This document shows positions 1-5,193 of a stretch of 5,193 nt of DNA, in pieces. Location of the stretch: the NCBI GenBank assembly GCA_002405435.1, contig DHLU01000106.1, positions 1 to 5,193 on the forward strand. Direction: 5' to 3'. Below the pieces are notes generated by a model. The model saw nothing but the letters and a program-made list of their open reading frames with translations, had not been told where the DNA came from and did no database searches. This DNA is from Flavobacteriales bacterium UBA4660. GTDB lineage: Bacteria > Bacteroidota > Bacteroidia > Flavobacteriales_D > Sanyastnellaceae. Made by a program: the position numbers and the translations under genes. Position 1 is the stretch's first letter. Each line of letters begins with the position of its first letter.

Positions 1-329
1 ATCCACGCAGCGACCGCAGAAAAGGTGTTGAAGGATACTTTGAAAGACTTCTTAAAACTTTCCCTGCTCGTATTGCCGCGCAGGCGAAAGCCAACATTAA
101 ATACAGTGTCCTGAAGTCCTGATGCGTTGAAGATAAAGGTGGCGGGGTATTCGTGGTTGCTGTAGAGGTTCTCATCGAGCAACATCTCGTTGAGCGAGTC
201 CTGGCTGATGACGATTCTGACTTCGGTAACTTCCGTCTGCGGAAAGACAGGTCCGAATGGGACCTGCGGTTGTGCCCCCAGGCCCTTTATGGCAAGGCCG
301 GCGGCGAGGAGTAACATTGCGTTTTTCAT
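1..329 (-). CDS. CotH-family secreted protein, N-terminal part (truncated by the window edge)
   Basis: About 109 codons are visible before the gene runs off the left edge, with no stop. The N-terminus (MKNAMLLLAAGLAIKGLGAQ) is a short basic start followed by a hydrophobic stretch and a GLGA-Q site, so it reads as a Sec signal peptide cleaved near residue 19; the protein should be exported. Residues about 82-98 read GFRLRGNTSRESFKKSF, the characteristic early block of the CotH family (spore coat protein H-like, atypical kinase fold). The catalytic part would lie outside the window, so activity cannot be judged. The ATG overlaps the TGA of the upstream regulator gene as ATGA (326-329), implying the same transcript and translational coupling. 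The last 8 or so residues no longer resemble the family, perhaps from a contig-end error. The family call is fairly secure; the biological role is unknown. Confidence 0.78.
   Translation of the reverse strand, partial: MKNAMLLLAAGLAIKGLGAQPQVPFGPVFPQTEVTEVRIVISQDSLNEMLLDENLYSNHEYPATFIFNASGLQDTVFNVGFRLRGNTSRESFKKSFKVSFNTFSAVAAW
326..329 (-). other. ATGA stop/start overlap between the regulator and cotH-like genes
   Basis: On the minus strand the cotH-like ATG (329-327) overlaps the TGA of the regulator (328-326). This arrangement normally allows translation re-initiation and shows that the two genes share a transcript. Confidence 0.85.
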
Positions 330-1042
330 TTTTTTCGTTTAAATTGATATAGTTGAGCGGGCTTGTGTAAAACCCCCTTTTGTTTTTCAGCCAATGGAGT
401 CAGGTGTTCGTTTTTCAGGACATTCTTTCTGAAATTGCGCTTATCGAGTTTGCGGTCGAGAATGATTTCATACAAGTGCTGCAGCTGGCTCAGGGTAAAT
501 TTCTCTGGCAATAACTCAAAGCCGATGTTATCGGCCAGCAATTCGTGCCGCAGCGCATCGATGGCCGTGCTGAGGATGGCGTTGTGGTCGAAGGCAAGGG
601 AAGGAATTTCATAGACATCAACCCACCTGGCCTTACCCGCAAACGAAGACGGCCGCGGTTTGTAGTCTTCCATATTGACCAGCGAGTAATAGCCGACGGT
701 GATGACACGGCGTTCGGGATGATTGCGGAATACCCTGAGCCACTCCTGGTCCTTCAACCCCTTCACGCGGGCAGGATCTCCAAAGGTGAAAAACTGCTTG
801 AGGTAAATGCCCTCCAGCGAAGTGAGTTCCTTGAGCACACGCTTGGCAGCATCATCCAGACTCTCGTCCTTTATCAGGAGGTCACCCGGCAGGGCTGTCT
901 GCACCTTCATCCGTGTTGACCTGTCCGGATTGCGCTGTTCGATCAGCAATACCTTTAGTTTACGGTCATCAAATCCGAATACTACGCAGTCCACTGAAAC
1001 ATCGACCGCACTGGATTCTGCATCGTTATTATTGACTTTCAA
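326..1042 (-). CDS. NrtR-family transcriptional regulator (Nudix ligand-binding domain plus winged helix-turn-helix)
   Basis: A predicted DNA-binding regulator of 238 aa if translation starts at the TTG at 1042-1040. Residues about 17-75 form the Nudix-like domain: VDCVVFGFDD, KVLLIEQR, then PGD and a Nudix box in which the REUXEE core has become RVLKEL, losing two of three glutamates. This suggests a sensor rather than a hydrolase. Next come FGDPARV and RRVITVGYYSLV, typical of the family. Residues about 175-236 (LPEKFTLSQLQHLYEIIL to PAQLYQFKR) form the C-terminal winged helix. Relatives include NrtR (NAD metabolism, ADP-ribose ligand) and the Bacteroides arabinose regulator AraR. Divergence from a sugar phosphorolysis operon with a shared palindrome suggests control by a sugar or sugar phosphate. 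The frame stays open to 1291 but has no ATG between 1226 and 910. TTG is preferred because it keeps a plausible N-terminus; GTG at 994 would cut into the domain. Confidence 0.88.
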   Translation of the reverse strand: MKVNNNDAESSAVDVSVDCVVFGFDDRKLKVLLIEQRNPDRSTRMKVQTALPGDLLIKDESLDDAAKRVLKELTSLEGIYLKQFFTFGDPARVKGLKDQEWLRVFRNHPERRVITVGYYSLVNMEDYKPRPSSFAGKARWVDVYEIPSLAFDHNAILSTAIDALRHELLADNIGFELLPEKFTLSQLQHLYEIILDRKLDKRNFRKNVLKNEHLTPLAEKQKGVLHKPAQLYQFKRKK

Positions 1043-1079
1043 TGTTTTGTCAGAATAAAAATGAAAGAAATAGCATCTG

Positions 1080-1113
1080 TTGCCACTAAGTGTACAAAAT
1101 ACACTTACCTTAG
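1080..1113 (+). promoter_or_regulatory. Possible promoter for the pfkA operon (Bacteroidetes type)
   Basis: TTG at 1080-1082 and TACCTTAG at 1106-1113 (one mismatch to the Bacteroidetes -7 consensus TAnnTTTG) are separated by 23 bp, a little longer than usual. The candidate operator lies between the two boxes, so a bound regulator would block this promoter. No better box was seen before the pfkA start at 1179. Weak, position-based evidence. Confidence 0.3.
1088..1106. promoter_or_regulatory. Candidate operator: perfect 7-bp inverted repeat with 5-bp spacer
   Basis: AAGTGTA (1088-1094), spacer CAAAA, TACACTT (1100-1106). The arms match perfectly and the element sits in the only intergenic region between the regulator and the pfkA operon, the expected place for the site of a dimeric winged-helix regulator. 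It overlaps the promoter-like boxes proposed for both directions, consistent with repression. That the divergent Nudix regulator binds here is inference; the repeat itself is seen directly. Confidence 0.6.
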
Positions 1114-1127
1114 CCCAAACAAAAATA
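1095..1127 (-). promoter_or_regulatory. Possible promoter for the regulator/cotH transcript
   Basis: Two readings exist on the minus strand. TATTTTTG (1127-1120) matches TAnnTTTG exactly but has no clear -33 TTG upstream. Alternatively TTTG (1123-1120) acts as -33 with TATTTTG (1101-1095, spacer one base short) as -7, 18 bp apart and overlapping the candidate operator, which would allow autoregulation. The sequence cannot decide between them. Confidence 0.3.
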
Positions 1128-1150
1128 GGTGCACCTTTCGTACGCTGAAA

Positions 1151-1164
1151 ATGTAAAAGTACAT
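1151..1164. repeat. Short inverted repeat resembling a weak second operator
   Basis: ATGTA (1151-1155), AAAG, TACAT (1160-1164), just upstream of pfkA. It shares the TGTA/TACA core of the stronger repeat at 1088-1106, but the arms are only 5 bp and the spacer is 4 instead of 5. It may be a weak auxiliary site or chance in an AT-rich leader. Confidence 0.25.
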
Positions 1165-1178
1165 CGCAACAGATTGAA

Positions 1179-2153
1179 ATGATAAAAAGGATTGGAGTCT
1201 TGACCAGCGGGGGTGATGCCCCTGGCATGAATGCAGCGGTGCGTGCCGTTGTGCGCGCCTGTGTCTTCAACAAGGTTGAGGTTGAGGGCATTTTCCGCGG
1301 CTACCAGGGCCTGATTGAGGGTGAGTTCAAGCGGTTGAATGAGCGCACCGTGGCGAAAATTCTCGGCCGCGGCGGCACCATTCTCAAGAGTTCCCGTTCA
1401 AAGGATTTTCTTACTCCTGAGGGACGCGGCAGGGCTGCTGAACAGCTGAAACGCCATGGCATCGATGCGCTGATTGCCATTGGGGGCAACGGCACTTTTA
1501 CGGGTGCACACGTTTTGTGCAGGGAGACGGGCATTCCGGTGATGGGTATTCCGGGATCCATTGACAATGACCTGTACGGCACCGATCACTGCATTGGTTT
1601 TGACACGGCGACCAACACGGTTGTCGAGTGCATTGATAAGATCCGCGACACGGCGACTTCGCACAACCGGCTGTTTTTTGTGGAAGTGATGGGGCGCAAC
1701 AGCGGATTTATCGCCCTGAAGACCGGCATCGCCACGGGAGCCATTGCGATTATTCTCCCTGAAGACGAAATGAGTGTGGATGAACTGATTGAAACCCTTC
1801 AATCCACCGAACACAGCGGTAAATCTTCGAGCATTGTTATTGTGGCTGAGGGCAGCAAGAGCGGAGGGGCCTACGAAATTGCCAGGAAGGTCACTGAAAA
1901 ATATAGCGAGTATGAGACCCGTGTATCGGTGCTGGGTCATCTGCAGCGCGGCGGTGCGCCCTCTTGCTATGACCGTGTGATGGCCTCGCGCATGGGGGTA
2001 GCGGCCGTAGAAGGGCTGCTGCAGGGCAGGAAGGATGTGATGATTGGCATCATCAATGACCGGGAGACTTACACGCCGCTGGAAGATGCCATCAGCCGCA
2101 ACCACTTGCCCAACCGGGATGAACTTCGTATTGCCCGCATACTATCTATCTGA
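1179..2153 (+). CDS. pfkA: 6-phosphofructokinase (PfkA family)
   Basis: A cytoplasmic glycolytic enzyme that makes fructose 1,6-bisphosphate from fructose 6-phosphate. The 324 aa length is normal for short bacterial ATP-PFKs. Visible blocks: GVLTSGGDAPGMNAAVR (6-22), GRGGTILKSSR (63-73), GGNGTFTGA (102-110), PGSIDNDL (125-132) with the catalytic Asp129, SHNRLFFVEVMGR (161-173), VAEGSKSGG (222-230) and VLGHLQRGG (251-259). Gly105 follows the altered residue as in ATP-dependent enzymes; PPi-dependent ones usually carry Asp there. Two positions deviate from the classical E. coli type: the Mg-ATP Asp of GGDG is Asn104, and the Thr of PGTIDND is Ser127. All other key residues are kept, so an active enzyme is likely. 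The ATG at 1179 gives the canonical MIKRIGVLTSGG start; no Shine-Dalgarno is visible. First gene of the operon; gap follows after 17 nt. Confidence 0.95.
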   Translation: MIKRIGVLTSGGDAPGMNAAVRAVVRACVFNKVEVEGIFRGYQGLIEGEFKRLNERTVAKILGRGGTILKSSRSKDFLTPEGRGRAAEQLKRHGIDALIAIGGNGTFTGAHVLCRETGIPVMGIPGSIDNDLYGTDHCIGFDTATNTVVECIDKIRDTATSHNRLFFVEVMGRNSGFIALKTGIATGAIAIILPEDEMSVDELIETLQSTEHSGKSSSIVIVAEGSKSGGAYEIARKVTEKYSEYETRVSVLGHLQRGGAPSCYDRVMASRMGVAAVEGLLQGRKDVMIGIINDRETYTPLEDAISRNHLPNRDELRIARILSI

Positions 2154-2170
2154 AAAACTGAACAACCTAT

Positions 2171-3154
2171 ATGAAGAGAATTGCTATCAACGGATTCGGG
2201 CGCATCGGAAGGATGTGCTTCCGTTCGCTCATAAGCCATCCGGAAGTTGAGATTGTTGCCATCAATGACCTCACGGATGTTCCTACCCTCACCCACCTGC
2301 TGAAATACGACAGCATCCACGGGCGATTTCCGCATGCGGTTTCTGCGGGTGAAGGTGCCATACATACGCTTGGAAAGCATGTCAGGGTACTTGCGGAAAA
2401 AGATCCTTCTGCGCTTCCGTGGAAAGCACTCAAAGCAGACCTTGTCATCGAGTCGACCGGACACTTTACAGACCGGGAAGGTGCCGGTAAGCACCTCACT
2501 GCCGGAGCGCGGCGCGTCATCATTACCGCACCTGCCGGAGGGGGCATCAAAACTATCGTGATGGGGGGAAATGATCACCAGGTGACAGCAGACGATTCGT
2601 TGTTGTCTAACGCCTCTTGTACGACCAACTGCCTGGCACCGATGGCGCGCGTACTCGATGAGGTGTTTGGCATAGAGAAAGGTTATATCACCACCGTTCA
2701 TGCCTACACCGCCGACCAGCGACTGCAGGATGCGCCTCACAAGGATCTCCGCCGGGCGCGGGCAGCAGCCCTCAGCATGGTACCTACAAGCACAGGGGCC
2801 GCGAAGGCCGTCGGAGAGGTTCTGCCGGGGCTGAAAGGAAAACTGGACGGCGTGGCGGTGCGGGTACCCACGCCCGACGGCTCACTCACCGACCTGGTGG
2901 CCATACTGCGGGGTGAGACTACGGCCGCCGAGGTGAATGCAGCCATGAAGGCTGCCGCCGAAGGCCCCATGAAGGGCATCCTTGAATACTGCACTGACCC
3001 CATAGTGTCGGCAGACATCATCGGTAATCCGCATTCGTGCATCTTTGACGCTGCCCTGACCAGTGCCAATGGCAACCTCGTGAAGGTGATGGCATGGTAC
3101 GACAATGAAGCGGGCTATGCGCAGCGGGTCTGCGAGCTCGCACTGAAAAACTGA
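2171..3154 (+). CDS. gap: Glyceraldehyde-3-phosphate dehydrogenase, type I
   Basis: Catalyses phosphorylating oxidation of glyceraldehyde 3-phosphate to 1,3-bisphosphoglycerate in the cytoplasm. The 327 aa protein begins [14 protein letters not shown], the Rossmann nucleotide-binding motif (residues 5-14). The catalytic block [12 protein letters not shown] (146-157) carries the active-site Cys150, paired with His177 in TTVHAYT. Further family blocks are [20 protein letters not shown] (190-209), RVPTPDGS (231-238) and the C-terminal [11 protein letters not shown] (309-319). Asp33 after the second strand favours NAD; Ala188-Pro189 occupies the Leu-Pro position of Bacillus NAD enzymes, so NAD use is likely but not certain. 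Length and motifs are complete. It follows pfkA by 17 nt and precedes the kinase by 16 nt, so it belongs to the same operon. The genome may carry another housekeeping gap gene; this window cannot tell. Confidence 0.97.
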   Translation: MKRIAINGFGRIGRMCFRSLISHPEVEIVAINDLTDVPTLTHLLKYDSIHGRFPHAVSAGEGAIHTLGKHVRVLAEKDPSALPWKALKADLVIESTGHFTDREGAGKHLTAGARRVIITAPAGGGIKTIVMGGNDHQVTADDSLLSNASCTTNCLAPMARVLDEVFGIEKGYITTVHAYTADQRLQDAPHKDLRRARAAALSMVPTSTGAAKAVGEVLPGLKGKLDGVAVRVPTPDGSLTDLVAILRGETTAAEVNAAMKAAAEGPMKGILEYCTDPIVSADIIGNPHSCIFDAALTSANGNLVKVMAWYDNEAGYAQRVCELALKN

Positions 3155-3170
3155 TCATACATAAAACACT

Positions 3171-4040
3171 ATGATACTCGTAGCCGATAGCGGATCAACC
3201 AAGTGCGACTGGGCACTTCTTGATGAAAACGGAAAATATGTCGGAGGGTTCGAAACCATTGGACTGAACCCTTACTTCCACAACGAAATTCAGGTCGAAG
3301 CGGCCATCTGCGATAACGCGGAACTGATGAAATACGCCACAGCGGTTTCTCATGTGTTCTTCTACGGCGCAGGCAGCAGCACCGGCCAGATGTGTCTAAT
3401 CATGCACCGCGGTCTGAGCCGTGTTTTCACACGCGCCGAAATTGTAGTAGAACACGACCTGCTCGGAAGCGCCCTCGCCACCTATGACGGTGAGCCTTGC
3501 ATTTCCTGTATTCTCGGCACCGGAAGCAACTCTTGTTATTTCGACGGTGAAAAGGTCTACGAGGAAGTACCCTCCCTGGCCTATATCCTCGGCGATGAAG
3601 CCAGCGGCAGCTACTTCGGAAAGAAATTGCTTCAGGCCTATTTCTACAAACAATTGCCCGATGACCTACGGAATGATTTTGAGAAGGAGTATGCTCCTAC
3701 AAAGGATGACATCATTTACCGAATCTACCGCCAGCCGCATGCCAATACCTACCTGGCCGGATTCATGAAGTTCTTAGGCCAGCACCGCAGCCACCCGCTT
3801 ATTGTGCAATGGGTTACCGAAGGTATGCGACATTTCATCAGCATACACGTAAAGTGCTTTGCAAACTGGGATAAAGTACCGGTGCATTTTGTAGGCAGCA
3901 TCGGCTACTTCTTCGAGAACTGTCTCCGGGATGCAGCCCGTGCAGAAGGTATAAGACTTGGACGTATAATCCGCAAACCGATTGAGGGGTTGGTGGACTA
4001 CCACGTCAAGTACAAAATCCCCCAACTGATCAACCGCTGA
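3171..4040 (+). CDS. BadF/BadG/BcrA/BcrD-family sugar kinase (N-acetylglucosamine kinase-like; candidate glucokinase)
   Basis: A 289 aa protein of the ASKHA (actin/hexokinase) fold. Visible motifs: phosphate-1 loop DSGSTKCDW (6-14), EHDLLGSA (95-102) with the probable catalytic Asp96, phosphate-2 loop LGTGSNS (115-121), GDEASGSYFG (141-150) and the adenosine motif FVGSIGYFF (240-248). No signal peptide or membrane segment is seen, so it acts in the cytoplasm. Homologues are usually annotated as N-acetylglucosamine kinase. No amino-sugar gene lies nearby. Instead it sits between gap and a beta-phosphoglucomutase followed by a GH65 phosphorylase, a pathway that releases free glucose, so phosphorylation of glucose to glucose 6-phosphate is the simplest role (inference). 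The ATG at 3171 places the phosphate-1 loop at the very N-terminus as expected. It ends 5 nt before the next gene. Confidence 0.85.
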   Translation: MILVADSGSTKCDWALLDENGKYVGGFETIGLNPYFHNEIQVEAAICDNAELMKYATAVSHVFFYGAGSSTGQMCLIMHRGLSRVFTRAEIVVEHDLLGSALATYDGEPCISCILGTGSNSCYFDGEKVYEEVPSLAYILGDEASGSYFGKKLLQAYFYKQLPDDLRNDFEKEYAPTKDDIIYRIYRQPHANTYLAGFMKFLGQHRSHPLIVQWVTEGMRHFISIHVKCFANWDKVPVHFVGSIGYFFENCLRDAARAEGIRLGRIIRKPIEGLVDYHVKYKIPQLINR

Positions 4041-4045
4041 ATACT

Positions 4046-4729
4046 GTGACCGCACCCGCAAGTCTGACCGCGCTCAAAGGCATCATCTTCGACCTGGATG
4101 GTGTGCTGGTCGACACCGCTCAATTTCATTTCCGGGCGTGGAAGCGGCTTGCCGGAGAACTGGGCATCCCGTTCACAGCGCACGACAACGAAGCGCTCAA
4201 GGGAGTCAGCCGCCGCGACTCACTGGAACACATCCTCGCGCTCGGCAAGGTGAGCCTGACGGAGGAGGAAAAAAACGGCCGGATGGCTCAAAAGAACGCG
4301 TGGTACCTCGAACTGGTCAACGAACTACCGCCTGATGACATGCTGCCCGGTGCCAAATCGCTGCTCGATGAGTTGCGCACCTGCGGTGTACGCATCGGAC
4401 TAGGCTCTTCTTCCCGTAACGCAGAACTTATTTTGCAAAAACTCAATATTTCCGGTTACTTCGACGGTGTGGTGGATGGCAACAAGATCAGCAAATCAAA
4501 GCCCGATCCGGAAGTATTTACGTTGTGTGCACTTCATTACCTGCATACGCAGCCCTCAGACACCATCGTGGTTGAAGATGCCCGCAGCGGTGTCGAAGCT
4601 GCGCGCGCCGGAGGTTTTTTCTGCGTGGGCATCGGTCATCTTCCGCAGGCTGACATGGTAATTGCAAGCCTTGAACAGATCAACGCGACCCTGCTCGACC
4701 AGGCCCTGCAGGCCTACCGTTCCGTTTAA
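4046..4729 (+). CDS. pgmB: Beta-phosphoglucomutase (HAD superfamily)
   Basis: Converts beta-D-glucose 1-phosphate to glucose 6-phosphate through an aspartyl-phosphate. The 227 aa protein has the HAD motifs in order: DLDGVLVDT (16-24) with nucleophile Asp16 and acid/base Asp18, the cap-domain loop LKGVSRRDSLE (51-61) typical of beta-PGM, motif II GSSSRN (120-125), motif III Lys with KSKPDPEVF (150-158), and motif IV VVEDARSGVEAARAGG (175-190) with the metal-binding Glu177-Asp178. The cap loop and the Ser-Ser-Ser-Arg-Asn block separate it from generic HAD phosphatases. The start is GTG at 4046, only 5 nt after the kinase stop; no in-frame ATG lies near, and a later start would remove motif I. 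The GH65 phosphorylase gene downstream provides the expected substrate, a pairing common in maltose and trehalose phosphorolysis loci. Confidence 0.94.
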   Translation: MTAPASLTALKGIIFDLDGVLVDTAQFHFRAWKRLAGELGIPFTAHDNEALKGVSRRDSLEHILALGKVSLTEEEKNGRMAQKNAWYLELVNELPPDDMLPGAKSLLDELRTCGVRIGLGSSSRNAELILQKLNISGYFDGVVDGNKISKSKPDPEVFTLCALHYLHTQPSDTIVVEDARSGVEAARAGGFFCVGIGHLPQADMVIASLEQINATLLDQALQAYRSV

Positions 4730-4758
4730 CGATCAGCAAACAAAGAAATGCAAACATT

Positions 4759-5193
4759 ATGATCAGGTACCTTCAGGTGGATCCCTGGAAAATCATTGAG
4801 GAGGGCTTCAAACGCAAACACCACCGGGCCTCAGAAAGTATTTTTTCCATTGGAAACGGACGCTTCGGACAGCGCGCCAACCATGAAGAGAAATACACAG
4901 GCCCGACCCTCCAGGGTTCTTATGTAGCCGGCGTTTATTATCCCGACAAAACCCGTGTAGGCTGGTGGAAAAACGGCTATCCCGAGTATTTTGCCAAGGT
5001 GCTCAACAGCACCAACTGGATTGGCATCAACGTATTTATCGATGATGAAGAACTGGATTTTGGCACGGTGACGATCAGCGACTTCCGGCGTGAGCTCGAC
5101 ATGAAAGCCGGGTTGTTGCGCCGGTCCTTTGTGGCAGAAATGAATGCTGTGCTGCCCGGGACCAGAGACAGCGGCGCACCGAATAGACTCAAG
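4759..5193 (+). CDS. Glycoside hydrolase family 65 disaccharide phosphorylase, N-terminal part (truncated by the window edge)
   Basis: The first 145 codons of a GH65 enzyme, a family of maltose, trehalose, kojibiose and nigerose phosphorylases usually around 750-800 aa. The visible part lies in the N-terminal beta-sandwich domain: ESIFSIGNGRFGQRANHEE (27-45), LQGSYVAGVYYPDKTRVGWW (54-73), NGYPEYFAKVLN (75-86), NWIGINV and DFRRELDMKAG. No signal peptide is seen, so a cytoplasmic enzyme acting on imported disaccharide is expected. The (alpha/alpha)6 catalytic domain and substrate-deciding loops are outside the window; maltose is the likely substrate by analogy with similar Bacteroidetes proteins, not proven. 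The ATG at 4759 is preferred because the ATG at 4748 is in another frame. It lies 29 nt after pgmB with an A-rich leader. Residues after about 130 match the family pattern poorly, perhaps a contig-end effect. Confidence 0.88.
   Translation, partial: MIRYLQVDPWKIIEEGFKRKHHRASESIFSIGNGRFGQRANHEEKYTGPTLQGSYVAGVYYPDKTRVGWWKNGYPEYFAKVLNSTNWIGINVFIDDEELDFGTVTISDFRRELDMKAGLLRRSFVAEMNAVLPGTRDSGAPNRLK

Noticed and set aside
545..919. Plus-strand open frame of 124 codons opposite the regulator.
   Set aside because: Antisense to the Nudix/wHTH gene, no recognisable domain and no promoter-like element.
1043..1291. Longer minus-strand start for the regulator (321 aa reading, ATG at 1291 or 1228).
   Set aside because: It would run through the whole intergenic region, operator and the start of pfkA; the added residues look like translated non-coding DNA and no regulator of this family has such an extension.
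1398..2105. Long minus-strand open frame of 235 codons opposite pfkA.
   Set aside because: Lies fully antisense to a well-supported pfkA; the protein resembles no family and has low-complexity composition typical of a shadow frame.
2069..2740. Minus-strand open frame of 223 codons opposite pfkA/gap.
   Set aside because: Antisense to gap and crossing a gene boundary, with no recognisable motif; shadow of conserved coding sequence.
4730..4758. Possible promoter or terminator between pgmB and the GH65 gene.
   Set aside because: Only 29 nt, with no stable hairpin, no T-run and no TAnnTTTG box; it reads as an A-rich leader inside an operon.
1..5193. CRISPR array, tRNA/rRNA genes, insertion sequence or attachment site.
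   Set aside because: No regularly spaced direct repeats, cloverleaf-like sequence, transposase-like frame or terminal repeats were seen; nearly the whole window is accounted for by coding genes.

Overview
This window looks like a piece of a Bacteroidetes (Bacteroidota) genome, probably an environmental or metagenomic contig. The evidence is the close family resemblance of the proteins, the absence of Shine-Dalgarno sequences before almost every start (A-rich leaders instead), TAnnTTTG-like promoter boxes, and a Nudix-type sugar regulator of the kind known from this phylum. No RNA gene, IS element, CRISPR array or convincing terminator was found.

Layout. Positions 1-1042, minus strand: a Nudix/winged-helix regulator (NrtR family) is followed, with an ATGA stop/start overlap, by the N-terminal part of a secreted CotH-family protein that runs off the left edge. 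Positions 1043-1178: a divergent control region with a perfect 7-bp inverted repeat (AAGTGTA-N5-TACACTT, 1088-1106), the best candidate operator. Positions 1179-5193, plus strand: a tight five-gene operon with gaps of 17, 16, 5 and 29 nt. It encodes 6-phosphofructokinase, glyceraldehyde-3-phosphate dehydrogenase, a BadF/BadG-type sugar kinase, beta-phosphoglucomutase, and the start of a GH65 disaccharide phosphorylase cut by the right edge.

How the genes fit together (inference from families and order). The GH65 enzyme splits maltose or a related alpha-glucobiose with phosphate into glucose and beta-glucose 1-phosphate. Beta-phosphoglucomutase turns the latter into glucose 6-phosphate. The BadF-type kinase is well placed to phosphorylate the free glucose, i.e. 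to be the glucokinase. PfkA and Gap are two later glycolytic steps; isomerase, aldolase and triose-phosphate isomerase must lie elsewhere. The divergent regulator has a degenerate Nudix box, suggesting ligand sensing rather than hydrolysis, and probably controls both directions through the operator.

Points worth a second look: the regulator/operator pair driving a sugar-phosphorolysis-plus-glycolysis operon, the altered nucleotide-binding Asp (to Asn) and catalytic-loop Thr (to Ser) in PfkA, the coupling of a secreted CotH protein to the regulator, and the absence of an ATG start for the regulator.
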